Shown here: one piece after another, positions 9,601 through 18,798 of the stretch
How positions within the stretch are numbered: the stretch's first letter is position 1
How the letters are laid out: each line of letters begins with the position of its first letter
NCBI RefSeq assembly: GCF_000826545.1
Contig: NZ_CDME01000011.1
Location: 1,266,001 to 1,330,000 of the forward strand
Direction of reading: 5' to 3'
Length of the DNA: 64,000 nt
Source of the DNA: Kibdelosporangium sp. MJ126-NF4
GTDB taxonomy: Bacteria > Actinomycetota > Actinomycetes > Mycobacteriales > Pseudonocardiaceae
The notes under the pieces: model-generated
What the model saw: only the letters and a program-made list of their open reading frames with translations
Database searches by the model: none
Told to the model about the DNA's origin: nothing
Position numbers and translations under genes: made by a program

Positions 9601-10843
9601 CAGCTTCACGGTCACCGCGCACGTCCGTCTCAAGACGACAGACGAGTGGACGCGCGCGGCGGTCAGCCAGGACGCCACCGACCAGGACGGCAACACCGGC
9701 AGCGGCTTCTACCTGATGTACTGGCCGAAGACCAAGGGCTGGGCGTTCTCGGTCTGGGGCGGCGGGGCCGCCGAGTCACCGAACCTGGCACGAGCGGGGG
9801 AGTGGGCCTCGCTCGCCGGTGTCTACGACCTGACAGCGCGGCAGCTGCGCCTGTACGTGGACGGCGCGCTGATCCGGTCGACCGCGATCCCGCCGGAGGC
9901 AGTGCCCAAGCTGACGTCGGGCAACCTGCTGATCGGCCGCGACCGTTACGACAAGCGCCCGTCGGACTTCTGGAACGGGGACATCGACCAGGTCCGGACC
10001 TATGTCGGTGTCCGCACCGACGACCAGATCAAGCAGGACGCGGGCACCAAACCGGACCAGACGAGCCTGTACAACTACCAGTTCACCCGGTGGACCACGC
10101 ACAACGGCGAGCGATCCACCGGAAACCGCCCGATGCCTGCCGGGTACCACCTGGAACGCGGCCTCGGCCTGCCCGCGCCCGCGGACGCGCCGGACACCAG
10201 GCTGCTCTACAAGTGTGACGCGGGCGGCGGCGAGCAGATGTCCTCGGCGGACCCGAACTGTGAGGGGCAGCGGTATCTCGGCGTGCTCGGCCGCGTGTAC
10301 CAGAACCCACCGGCCGGAGTGGCCACGCAACCGTTGTACCGCTGCAACGGTCCCTGGCTGCCCGGTGTCGGTGACCATTTCGAATCCAACGACCCGAAAT
10401 GCGAGGGCGGCAAGGTCGAGGGCTTGATGGGGTACACGGTCGCCGGGGCGATGCTCATCCGCTACGCCTCCACATCGGCGCCATGGGACCACGCGAGTTC
10501 CACGGTCGCCCTGCCGGGCAGGTACGCGGTGGAAGGACCGCTGGGGTTCGTCGCCAACGCGGGAACCACCGGGACAACCACGCTGATGAACTGCCTGAAG
10601 GGGTCGGACTACTTCTCCTCGCTCGACCCGAAGTGTGAAGGCGCCACCGTCGTCGGGCCCGTCGGTGCGGTCTGGCCGAAGGACCCGAGCGGCGACAACG
10701 GCCTCGGCCTGTCACTGCACCGATGCCGCACCGCGGACGGAGACCGGCTGGACTCCCTGGAAGCCGAGTGCGAGGGCCTGACACCGGAACAGGCACTCGG
10801 CTACACCACCAGCGTTTACCCGTTGCCCCCTGCCAAGCCATGA
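6665..10843 (+). CDS. Large secreted LamG-domain protein with C-terminal Cys repeats
   Basis: About 1,392 residues from the GTG at 6665, chosen because GGGAGG lies 4-10 nt upstream and the next residues form a signal peptide (arginines, hydrophobic core, then VGAPPAP). Upstream in-frame ATGs have no such support. Regions: a DNRLRE/TolB-like wall-protein segment (about 300-465), a first LamG/concanavalin-like jelly roll (about 690-885), a second LamG (about 918-1125), and four Cys-containing repeats of the form GDxFxSxDPxCEG-xxxxGxxG (about 1172-1392). No enzymatic function visible. The ATG just inside its stop and the following RHS gene with its own ribosome site imply one transcription unit; such pairs are common in actinomycetes. 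Confidence 0.88.
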   Translation: MGVSRRARLRQLFGILGATALGVGLVQGPAVGAPPAPPQAPAVHSLQEKARISGQREEIPELTNATTQVFANPDGTRTWRQHPQPVRSKQGDRWVPVDTVLRADADGVRPKAAAVPVVLSGGGTNPLVRMSVPGKPGEEMALSWPTPLPRPVLDKDVATYPNVLPDVDLRVRATPEGFTHSLIVKTAPAAANPALREVQFGLKGTGLKFGKQDTGAIEVTNSAGEGVFVAPSPIMWDAESGPAPSEHSTAQRRSVLGVDLGADRLVLRPDQKLLADPATKFPVEIDPGWAAKGPAWALVYGTPASYQGNTYWYGDSDKVAKVGYSQWEVPVVKVRTFFQFNTADLRGKEIISAGLNLNNIWSSSCNARRVFIDRTPAISQGTNWVNQPNGPLDTYRDFAHGWVDDNGVLRCAPAWEGFGVVGAVRASTEAGWTTTTLRVTADEGDTLAWKKFDANNASLEVTYNTPPYQATNLYVDTPLTPNMPCNGEIATNAPRPILHATVTDPDGDSVDARFQWRKVGSDRTDGYLTRPMQSSGSVLSMTLPEGVLTKDGDKVAWNSIAGDGRIAGPESPWCTIAFDQTKPGAPKVTSDVYKPFDPTTEDGTVSGSAGQTGSFTFEANGTADVSGFYYRTSESPTPRFVPADKLGGRSWAEITPSKEGDFDVWVASADRARNVGPEVNFHFFVGQGTPPVAHWNLDGHRTDTVAADLYGRHSGPLAGPAGAATWTTGRVGDALRLNGQGYVSTEGGHTVLTNQTFAVSAWVKLDNADGTTRVAVSQDGTSSSGFSLGYNGERKAFEFVMPQSDGGALDRAISSKPAVPGVWTHVLGMADRGNGRELRLYVNGEFVGRADHKTIWDAQGSVQLGRGKSGGAYGSYWAGALDDVKLYTRLPSVLDRNEGNKQILSEVHALATTPTVLDGEWGFDEAKGTRTEDLSANGRTGVLGSGVGWAQGRVGPGAASFDGSGGAIDTGRPGVRTDGSFTVTAHVRLKTTDEWTRAAVSQDATDQDGNTGSGFYLMYWPKTKGWAFSVWGGGAAESPNLARAGEWASLAGVYDLTARQLRLYVDGALIRSTAIPPEAVPKLTSGNLLIGRDRYDKRPSDFWNGDIDQVRTYVGVRTDDQIKQDAGTKPDQTSLYNYQFTRWTTHNGERSTGNRPMPAGYHLERGLGLPAPADAPDTRLLYKCDAGGGEQMSSADPNCEGQRYLGVLGRVYQNPPAGVATQPLYRCNGPWLPGVGDHFESNDPKCEGGKVEGLMGYTVAGAMLIRYASTSAPWDHASSTVALPGRYAVEGPLGFVANAGTTGTTTLMNCLKGSDYFSSLDPKCEGATVVGPVGAVWPKDPSGDNGLGLSLHRCRTADGDRLDSLEAECEGLTPEQALGYTTSVYPLPPAKP

Positions 10844-10860
10844 GTCCACGGAGGACAGTG

Positions 10861-13800
10861 ATGATCAATCCCCCTGCAGGCTTACGAAAGAGACGCACGT
10901 CAGCGATCGTCACGGCAGTCGCGTTGGCGGCTGGGATGGTCGCCGACGTCGGGTACATCATCGCCACCGACCTGGGTGGCCAGCCGGACGTGCGGCTGGA
11001 GGCCACGCCGGTCGAGCCTCGGGTTGCGCCACCGGCGCGTGGGCCTGAGTTGGTCGGGCATCAGCAGGTGGCGTGGCCGGTGGCCGCGTCCGCTGAGGTG
11101 GAGCCGGTCGCGCAGGCCCGTCAGGCCGGGAATCTGCCGGTGTCGGTCCGTAAGCCCGCCACGGCGCATGCTCCGGCGAAGGTGAAGGTCGAGGTGCTCG
11201 ACCGTGCCGCGACCGAGCGGGCCGGAGTCCAGGGCATGGTGTTCACCGTGCGACCCGTCGACGGTCAGCCTGACGGCCAGGTGGGCGTCGACATTGACTA
11301 CCAGGGCTTCCGGGGCGCGTTCGGTGGTGACTACGGCGCTCGCCTGCGGATCGTCGACATGCCGGAGTGTGTGCTGTCCACACCGGACAAGCCGGAATGC
11401 CGTACCGGCGACGTGGTGCCCACCAGCAACGAGGTCACGGCGTCCCGGCTGACTGCTGACGTGCCCGTGCGCCCCGGCAGGCTGATGGCCGTGTCGGCCG
11501 GGCCGTCAAGTGGCAACGGTGACTTCAAGGCGACATCGTTGTCGCCGTCGAGTACATGGCAGGTGTCGACCCAGAGTGGTGATTTCACGACCACGTACCC
11601 GATGCCGGTACCTCCTGTGCCCGGTGGTCTGGTGCCGGATCTGACTGCCACCTACTCGACCAATGCCGTGGACGGGCACACCGCGTCGACCAACAACCAG
11701 CCGTCGTGGGTCGGTGAGGGCTGGGACCTGTGGCCGGGCTCGATCGAGCGGCGGTACAAGACGTGTGCGACGGACACCGCGTCGGGCAACCCGAACACCG
11801 GGGACCTCTGCTGGGGGCAGGACAACGCCTCGTTCTCGCTGGGCAGCCGGTCCGGCGAGATCGTCATGGGTGCCAACGGCTGGCGCCTGACCGGTGACGA
11901 CGGGACCATTATCAAGCGGCTGACCGGCGTCGGCAACGGGGACGACAACGGTGAGTACTGGCAGGCCATCACTCCGGACGGCACCCAGTACTTCTACGGT
12001 GCCGAGCCGGACTCGCAGTCGACCTGGACAGCTCCCGTGCGGGGCAAGGACCCGACCGGCGCCTGCACGAAGGAGTACTGCCCCCAGGGATGGCGCTGGA
12101 ACCTGGACAAGGTGGTCGACCGGCACGGCAACGTGATGCGGTACTTCTACGAGAAGGAGAACAACTCGTACGGGTACAACATGGGTGCCACCAAGGTGGA
12201 GTACACCCGAGGCGGCACTCTGCGCCGGATCGAGTACGGCGTCCGGGGTGATGTGTCCGGCAAGGCGGCGGCACGGGTCCTGTTGGACACCGCCGACCGT
12301 TGTGTGCCCAATACGGACTGCTCGGTCAAGAAGCCTGAGCAGTGGCCGGATGTGCCGTGGGACCAGGAGTGCACGACCGGGACCTGTTCGGACAAGCGGA
12401 GCCCGTCGTTCTGGTCGACCAAGCGGCTGTCCACGGTGACCACTCAGGTGCTCGGTCAGAACAACGAGTACTCGAATGTGGACAAGTGGACCCTTGGGCA
12501 GACCTATCCGGCGCCGCCGGACAAGACCAGCCCGGGGTTGTGGCTGCGTTCGATGAAGCGCGAAGGCCTGGTCGGGACAGCGGTCGCGTCGACGCCTACC
12601 GTGTTCGAGGAGCGGATGCTGCCCAACCGCGTCAACACGGACACCGACGGCCTGCTGCCGTTGGACAAACCCAGGATCAGCGGAATCCGCAACGAGTCCG
12701 GCGGCCACGTGATGATCAACTACCTGGGCCACGACTGTGACACGAAACCTGCAACGAAGTACGACAACAAACAGCGCTGCTTCCCGGTGAAATGGGTGCC
12801 GGAGCAGTCCGGCCCGGTGGACGACTGGTTCGCGCGCTACATCGTGACCTCGACCGTGCAGCAGGACCTCGTCGGTGCCACCGCCGACCAGAAGACCTTC
12901 TACGAGTACCCGGAAGCCCCGGCGTGGGTGTACAACGACGATCCGTTGATCCCGGAGAAGTCCCGTACCTGGTCGAACTGGCGTGGCTACGGCCGGGTGA
13001 TCGAGCGAACCGGCGGCGACAACGAAACGCAGTCGGAGAAGGAGACCCGCTACTTCCGAGGCCTGCACGGAACCCGGCTCAACGAGCAGGGCGGCACCCG
13101 CACCGACCAGGTCACCGACTCGCGCGGGGGCAAGCTCGACGACAAGCGGCCACTGGCCGGGACGACTCGCGAAACCATCGCACGCAACGGCAAGAGCGGC
13201 GCGGTGCTGAGCTCCGAGATCGCCGACCCGTGGCTGCGCGGCCCGACCACCTCGGGCGGTGGGCGCGAGGCGTACATGGTCAAGACCGAGAAGACCATCA
13301 CCAGGACCGCGATGCCCGGTGTGGACAAGTGGCGAACCGTCGAGTCGAAGTCGACCATCGACGACTACGGCAACGTGAGCCAGCAGGACGACGCCGGTGA
13401 CACCGCCGTGACCGGTGACGAGAAATGCGTCCGGACCACGTTCGCCAACAACGTGTCCGCGAACTTCGTCGGCAGCCAGTCCCGTGTCGAGACGGTGAGC
13501 GTGCCGTGTTCGGCGAAGCCGAACTACCCGGCTGACGTCATCTCGGATGTCCGCACCTACTTCGACGACAAGGACCTCGCTGTCGCGCCGACCCGCGGTC
13601 TGGTGACGCGGGTCGAGTCGTTGTCGGACTACCGGGACGGAAAGCCGGTGTACTCCGACACCGCACGGTCGGTGTACGACCGCTACGGCCGGATACTGGA
13701 GTCCACGGATGCGCTGGGCGCCAAGACGACCACTGCCTACACACCGCAGACCGGGCTCCCGGTGAGCGGTGTCGTCAGCAACTCCCGGGGCTTCAGCACC

Positions 13801-16800
13801 ACGACCACCTATGCGTCCGCATGGGACAAGCCGTTGGCGATCGTGGACCAGAACAACCGGAAGATGTCGGTCACCTACGACGGCCTCGGCCGGGTGACGG
13901 GCGTGTGGAGCCCGGGCCGCAGCAAGGACGCCAACGAAGGGCCATCCAGGCGGTACGCGTACCAGGTCCGCACCGACGGTGCCAGTTCGGTCCAGACCGA
14001 GACGGTGAAGGCCAACGGGAACTACGTGTCCACGTACGCGTTGTTCGACGGTTTCCTACGACCGCGACAGACACAGGCCCCGGCGTGGGGTGGTGGCCGT
14101 GTGGTCACGGACACTTATTACGACTCTCGTGGGTTGGTGTCCAAGTCGAACGATGCCTACAGTGCGACGTCCGATCCGGGGCCCGGTCTGATCAAGGTCG
14201 ATGACGACCTGGTGCCCGCGCAGACGAGGTCGGTCTTCGACGGTGCCGCTCGGTCGACCAGGCAGGTCAAGCTGAGCAAGGGCAAGGAACGCTGGGTCAC
14301 CACCACGGACTACGTCGGTGACGAGGTCAGGACCGCGACGCCGGTGGGTGGAACGGCGCAGACCAAGGTCCTCGACGCCCAGGGCAAGGTCAAGGAGTTG
14401 CGTCAGCACCGCGGCAACACGCTGACCGCGGCCTACGACACGACCAAATACAGCTACACGCCGGACGGGCAGCGCAAGACGATCACCGACCCCGCGGGCA
14501 ACATCTGGAAGTACGCCTACGACGTGCGTGGCAGGGAGCGTGAGCGGACGGACCCGGACGCGGGCACGACGACGTCCACGTACGACAACGCTGGGAACGT
14601 CCGCACGAAGACCGACGCGCGGGGCAAGACGATCGTGTACCGGTATGACGAGCTGGGTCGCAAGATCGAGGAACGACTCGACTCGGACACGGGTGATCTG
14701 CTCACGTCGTGGACGTACGACACCGCCCCCGGCGGCAAGGGCCTGGAGGCATCCTCGACCCGTTACTCCGGGCAGAACAAGTACGTCGAGGAGGTCACCG
14801 GTTATGACGCGTCCGGGCAGGCGACCGGATCGACGGTCACCATCCCGGACTCGGAGACCGGACTGAAGGGCAAGTACACGACCAGGAAGACCTACAAGGT
14901 CGACGGCAGCCCGGACACGGTGACGATGCCGAAGATGGGTGATCTCAAGGAGGAGACGCTCAACTACTTCTACGACGACCTTGGTCTGCCGTCGGGCACC
15001 AAGGGGCTCGCGAACTACGTTGTCAGCACCAACTACACGGCGTTCGGTGAGCCGTCGCAGTACCGGTTCGGTGACCAGTCGGCGACATCGTTGTGGCACA
15101 GCATCTACTACGACGACATGACTCGGCGGGTGACTCGGTCACTGGTGACCAGGAACAAGGCCGATGGTGTGGTGGTGCAGAACACCGACTACACCCATGA
15201 CGACGCGGGCAACGTGCTCAGGATCGCCGACCGGATGGGTGGCGAGACCACGGCCGACGTCCAGTGCTTCGGTTACGACGGGCAGCGCAGGATGACCGAC
15301 GTGTGGACCACGACCGCCGCAACGTGTGGCACCGCGGGAAGTTCGGTCGGTGGACCGTACGGATACTGGAACACCTACACCCACGACAACGCGGGTAACC
15401 GGCGGTCGGTGAACGAGCATGGGCTTTCCGGGGCGGTCGACAAGGTCAGCACGTACACCTATCCGGAGCCGGGCAAGCCGAAGCCGCACGCGCTGCAGTC
15501 CGTGGTGACCGGCACCAAGACCGACTCGTACTCCTATGGCGAGATCGGGCAGACCACCAACCGGCCCGGCGAAACCCTGGACTGGAACGCCGAAGGTGAC
15601 GTGGAGTCGGTCACCGTCGGTGCGACGAAGACCAAGCACCTCTACACCGCCGCCGGAACCCTGCTTGTCTCCCGCAACGACAGCGAAGCGACCGTGTACA
15701 TCGGAAACACCTGGATGCGCGTCGACTCCGCGGGCAATGTCACGGCCACGCGCTACTACGACCAGGCGGGCAGCAACTTCGCCGCACGGTCCAGTGGCGG
15801 CTTGGTGTACCTGTTCGCGGACCAGCACGGCACCGACAGTCTCGCGGTCAGCGCGACGAACCTGGCGGTGACCAAGCGCCGCTTCGACCCGTTCGGCAAA
15901 CCACGGGAAAGCAAATCACCTGTGTGGCCGACCGCCCGTGGCTTCGTCGGCGGCGCCGAGCAGAGCACCAGCAGTTCGACTCGGATCGGTGCCCGCAACT
16001 ACGACGCGAACACCGGCCGGTTCATGTCGGTGGACCCGTTGCTGGACTCCAAGGACCCGCAGACGTTCACCGCGTACGGGTACGCCCGCAACAGCCCGGC
16101 CACCTTCAGCGACCCCGACGGCAAGTCGATCCCGGAGTGCCGTGAGGACTGGACGATCTGCGCCAACATCGGTGTCAATCCGGTCACCGGCGGGGATCCG
16201 ACGCCCGCCCAACGCGAGATGCAGAAGAAATCGTTGGAACGGCACGGATATCCGACCGATGGTTCGTGTATCTCATCCTGCCGGGACGATCCGCGCCGTA
16301 GGGCACCGCGAGGCACGCCGACCAAATCCGACGGGTCGCCGGTCCGGCCGAGCGAGTGTGGACGGTACGCGGGAAGCTGCCAGTACTTCACGGCGGCCGA
16401 CTTCAAGGCGGACCAGGAGCGGCGCAAGGCGGCAGGTGACTGGGCCCTGGCTGTGCTCAAGGAAGCCAACCGGATCGACGGTCTGCACGCCCTGCAGTTG
16501 AGCAACTTCGCCTACGTCGCCTCCGCTGATTGTTTCAGTGCCTCCATGGCCGCCGGTCCCGGTGGTGGCGCACAGGTCTGCGACTGGGATGACGGGACGC
16601 AGACGGTCACTGTCAAGGCCGGTGGCGGCATCGGCAACTCGTTCGGCCCCAAGGTGGCATGGAAGTTCCAGAGCAAGTCGTGGGAGCCGCAGGACAACTC
16701 CTCGTTCTCCTCGTACATGGAGGTGGGCGCCAAGGCTTTCGGAGTCGGCGGGTCGATCTCCAAGTCCCAGACGCTTGGCGACAGGAGTGTCACGGTCAGC

Positions 16801-16950
16801 GGTGGCCTCTCCATTCCGTTCGGTGCGGAGGAGATGAACCCGGAAGCACGGCGGGCCGCGGGGAAGTTCAACTTCGAAGGCAAGATGGAGTTCGGGGCCA
16901 GTTACACGCACAAGGTGGAGAAACCGGACGGATCGTGGCATCTGCGCTGA
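10861..16950 (+). CDS. RHS/YD-repeat protein, probable polymorphic toxin or wall-associated protein
   Basis: 2,029 residues from the ATG at 10861, chosen for its GGAGG 6 nt upstream; an ATG at 10840 overlapping the previous stop is an alternative. A hydrophobic N-terminal segment (about 12-35) suggests export or anchoring. YD repeats fill roughly residues 900-1750 and close in the RHS-associated core (RFMSVDPLLDSKDP, AYGYARNSP, FSDPDGK near residues 1718-1755). The last ~274 residues vary in such proteins and often carry a toxin; here they match no domain I recognise, with a Gly/Ser/Thr-rich, beta-looking end. No immunity gene follows: a hairpin and a convergent regulator come next. Confidence 0.88.
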   Translation: MINPPAGLRKRRTSAIVTAVALAAGMVADVGYIIATDLGGQPDVRLEATPVEPRVAPPARGPELVGHQQVAWPVAASAEVEPVAQARQAGNLPVSVRKPATAHAPAKVKVEVLDRAATERAGVQGMVFTVRPVDGQPDGQVGVDIDYQGFRGAFGGDYGARLRIVDMPECVLSTPDKPECRTGDVVPTSNEVTASRLTADVPVRPGRLMAVSAGPSSGNGDFKATSLSPSSTWQVSTQSGDFTTTYPMPVPPVPGGLVPDLTATYSTNAVDGHTASTNNQPSWVGEGWDLWPGSIERRYKTCATDTASGNPNTGDLCWGQDNASFSLGSRSGEIVMGANGWRLTGDDGTIIKRLTGVGNGDDNGEYWQAITPDGTQYFYGAEPDSQSTWTAPVRGKDPTGACTKEYCPQGWRWNLDKVVDRHGNVMRYFYEKENNSYGYNMGATKVEYTRGGTLRRIEYGVRGDVSGKAAARVLLDTADRCVPNTDCSVKKPEQWPDVPWDQECTTGTCSDKRSPSFWSTKRLSTVTTQVLGQNNEYSNVDKWTLGQTYPAPPDKTSPGLWLRSMKREGLVGTAVASTPTVFEERMLPNRVNTDTDGLLPLDKPRISGIRNESGGHVMINYLGHDCDTKPATKYDNKQRCFPVKWVPEQSGPVDDWFARYIVTSTVQQDLVGATADQKTFYEYPEAPAWVYNDDPLIPEKSRTWSNWRGYGRVIERTGGDNETQSEKETRYFRGLHGTRLNEQGGTRTDQVTDSRGGKLDDKRPLAGTTRETIARNGKSGAVLSSEIADPWLRGPTTSGGGREAYMVKTEKTITRTAMPGVDKWRTVESKSTIDDYGNVSQQDDAGDTAVTGDEKCVRTTFANNVSANFVGSQSRVETVSVPCSAKPNYPADVISDVRTYFDDKDLAVAPTRGLVTRVESLSDYRDGKPVYSDTARSVYDRYGRILESTDALGAKTTTAYTPQTGLPVSGVVSNSRGFSTTTTYASAWDKPLAIVDQNNRKMSVTYDGLGRVTGVWSPGRSKDANEGPSRRYAYQVRTDGASSVQTETVKANGNYVSTYALFDGFLRPRQTQAPAWGGGRVVTDTYYDSRGLVSKSNDAYSATSDPGPGLIKVDDDLVPAQTRSVFDGAARSTRQVKLSKGKERWVTTTDYVGDEVRTATPVGGTAQTKVLDAQGKVKELRQHRGNTLTAAYDTTKYSYTPDGQRKTITDPAGNIWKYAYDVRGRERERTDPDAGTTTSTYDNAGNVRTKTDARGKTIVYRYDELGRKIEERLDSDTGDLLTSWTYDTAPGGKGLEASSTRYSGQNKYVEEVTGYDASGQATGSTVTIPDSETGLKGKYTTRKTYKVDGSPDTVTMPKMGDLKEETLNYFYDDLGLPSGTKGLANYVVSTNYTAFGEPSQYRFGDQSATSLWHSIYYDDMTRRVTRSLVTRNKADGVVVQNTDYTHDDAGNVLRIADRMGGETTADVQCFGYDGQRRMTDVWTTTAATCGTAGSSVGGPYGYWNTYTHDNAGNRRSVNEHGLSGAVDKVSTYTYPEPGKPKPHALQSVVTGTKTDSYSYGEIGQTTNRPGETLDWNAEGDVESVTVGATKTKHLYTAAGTLLVSRNDSEATVYIGNTWMRVDSAGNVTATRYYDQAGSNFAARSSGGLVYLFADQHGTDSLAVSATNLAVTKRRFDPFGKPRESKSPVWPTARGFVGGAEQSTSSSTRIGARNYDANTGRFMSVDPLLDSKDPQTFTAYGYARNSPATFSDPDGKSIPECREDWTICANIGVNPVTGGDPTPAQREMQKKSLERHGYPTDGSCISSCRDDPRRRAPRGTPTKSDGSPVRPSECGRYAGSCQYFTAADFKADQERRKAAGDWALAVLKEANRIDGLHALQLSNFAYVASADCFSASMAAGPGGGAQVCDWDDGTQTVTVKAGGGIGNSFGPKVAWKFQSKSWEPQDNSSFSSYMEVGAKAFGVGGSISKSQTLGDRSVTVSGGLSIPFGAEEMNPEARRAAGKFNFEGKMEFGASYTHKVEKPDGSWHLR

Positions 16951-16971
16951 CCTGACCGGCTGATCACGACA

Positions 16972-17011
16972 GGGCACCGGGAACGGCTTCGGACAGCCGC
17001 TCCCGGTGCCC
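16972..17011. terminator. Bidirectional hairpin between RHS gene and AraC gene
   Basis: GGGCACCGGGA (16972-16982) pairs with TCCCGGTGCCC (17001-17011), and inside it CGGCT pairs with AGCCG, giving a long two-part stem. It lies between the stops of two convergent genes and has no U-tract, as usual in actinomycetes. Confidence 0.75.
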
Positions 17012-17020
17012 GTTCGGCGA

Positions 17021-17455
17021 TCAGGTGGGACTGGTCGCTTCCCGGTCGCGGATCGGCCTGGTGACCTGTTTGGCCACACAGGACGGCATACCCGTGGTCG
17101 CCATCGCCTCACGCCGGTAAACACTCGGCGGAACGCCGACGAGCTCGGTGAAGCGGGTGCTGAACGTGCCCAGCGACGAGCAGCCGACGGCGAAACAGAC
17201 CTCGGTGACGCTCATGTCACCACGACGCAGCAGAGCCATCGCCCGCTCGATCCGCCGGGTCATCAAATACCCGTACGGTGACTCACCGTAGGCGCGTCGG
17301 AACTCTCGGCTCAAATGTCCGGCCGACATGTGCACACCGCGGGCGAGGGCTTCGACGTCCAGCGGTTGTGCGTAGTCCCGGTCCATCCGGTCGCGGACAC
17401 GGCGGAGCCGTACTAGATCGCTCAGACGCTGCTCATCAGCGGGCTTGCTGGTCAC
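17021..17455 (-). CDS. Stand-alone AraC-type DNA-binding regulator
   Basis: 144 residues, with the two helix-turn-helix motifs of the AraC domain (about 20-115: ARGVHMSAGHLSREFRRAYG, and SVTEVCFAVGCSSLGTFSTRF) but no effector-binding domain. GTG start. Divergent from the M20 peptidase gene with 156 bp between them, so it may regulate that gene or itself. Similar short AraC proteins occur in actinobacteria; the signal is unknown. Confidence 0.88.
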   Translation of the reverse strand: MTSKPADEQRLSDLVRLRRVRDRMDRDYAQPLDVEALARGVHMSAGHLSREFRRAYGESPYGYLMTRRIERAMALLRRGDMSVTEVCFAVGCSSLGTFSTRFTELVGVPPSVYRREAMATTGMPSCVAKQVTRPIRDREATSPT

Positions 17456-17611
17456 GAGCGCGATCGTGCCACATCAAGGGCCTTCCCGCTGCCGTCGGCG
17501 TACGAGAAGATCCGCTGTGTGACCGTCAGGGGGACAGTGCGTGCGCCGTCGTGGTGGAACTTGGCACCGCTGGGTGTCGTTGCTGGTCTTTCTCGTACAG
17601 AAGGAGGCGTA

Positions 17612-18763
17612 GTGGAACACGATGTCGTTGCGCTCACGCAGCGTCTGGTTCGCGCGGCGAGTATGAATCCGCCTGGTGTGGAGGAAGCTGCCGGGCTTGT
17701 TCTCGCTGAGCAGGCGCGGGCGTGGGGCTTGCAGGTGAGTGTGCAGGAGGTCGCCGAGCGGCGTGCGAACGTCATTGTCCGGCTTCCCGGTGCCGGGACC
17801 GCGCCGACTTTGGTGTACTGCGGTCATCTGGACACTGTGCCCGCGGATTCTCGTGGGTGGGACGAGGACCCGCTGGGTGGCGTGATCCGGGACGGGTATC
17901 TGTGGGGCCGTGGCGCGGTGGATATGAAGGGTGGGCTCGCCGCGATGCTGACCTCGTTGGCCGCGTTGCGTCAGGCCGATGTCGCGCTACCGGGTGATGT
18001 GGTGCTCGCCGCGGTTGTGGGGGAGGAGGTTGACTGTGCGGGCTCACGCCATCTGGACGGTACCGACGTTCTCGATGGCGCCGAGTGGCTCGTCGTCGGC
18101 GAGCCGACCGACCTCGATCTGGTGATCGCCCACAAGGGTGCGATTCGGGTTCAGCTTGTCGCGCACGGGAAAGCCGCACACGGGGCCATTCCGGAACTGG
18201 GCGCGAACGCGGTCGTGGCGATGTCGGACCTGATCGCCGGGCTTCGGGTGTTTCCCGAGGGAACCGTGCCGTATCCGTTGCTGGGGTTGCCTTCCGTGAG
18301 CGTCAACACGATCGAGGGTGGCACGGCCATCAACGTCGTGCCGGACCTCTGCCGCGCGGTGGTGGACATCCGCACGGTGCCAGGAACGGACGAGAACGAG
18401 GTCCTGGCGACGATCCAGGCGGCGGCGGACCGTGCTGCGGCCAAGGTGCCCGGAACGGACATCGAGGTGAGCGTGATGCACGTGCGTGCGCCGGTCGGCA
18501 CTGCTGCTGACGCTCCCCTGATCCGTGCGGCCGAGGAGACTGCTGTGCGGGTCCTCGGTTCGTCGCGACCTGCGCGTGGGGCGGCCTACTTCAGCGACGC
18601 GTCGGTGTTGGCGCCACCGCGGCGGCTGCCGACGCTGCTGTTCGGCCCGGGCCAGGAAAAGTACATGCATCAGCCGAATGAGCGGGTGTCCACGACGGCG
18701 CTGCAGGAGGCGGCCGCGTTCCTGGCGGCGCTGCCGCGAACGTTGTACGGCGTGGCGCGGTAG
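17612..18763 (+). CDS. M20-family metallopeptidase/deacylase (ArgE/DapE type)
   Basis: 383 residues from GTG 17612, which follows an excellent AAGGAGG at about 8 nt. Zinc-site residues are all visible: His72 and Asp74 (YCGHLDTVP), bridging Asp104 (GRGAVDMKGG), the Glu pair at 138-139 (VVGEEVDCAG) and a C-terminal His (YMHQPNE). A dimerisation domain interrupts the catalytic domain as usual. It hydrolyses an N-acyl or peptide bond; the substrate cannot be read from the sequence. It converges on the first enoyl-CoA hydratase gene. Confidence 0.9.
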   Translation: MEHDVVALTQRLVRAASMNPPGVEEAAGLVLAEQARAWGLQVSVQEVAERRANVIVRLPGAGTAPTLVYCGHLDTVPADSRGWDEDPLGGVIRDGYLWGRGAVDMKGGLAAMLTSLAALRQADVALPGDVVLAAVVGEEVDCAGSRHLDGTDVLDGAEWLVVGEPTDLDLVIAHKGAIRVQLVAHGKAAHGAIPELGANAVVAMSDLIAGLRVFPEGTVPYPLLGLPSVSVNTIEGGTAINVVPDLCRAVVDIRTVPGTDENEVLATIQAAADRAAAKVPGTDIEVSVMHVRAPVGTAADAPLIRAAEETAVRVLGSSRPARGAAYFSDASVLAPPRRLPTLLFGPGQEKYMHQPNERVSTTALQEAAAFLAALPRTLYGVAR

Positions 18764-18798
18764 GCCCTTACCGCGCCGGAATGTGGGGCCTGTCGGCT

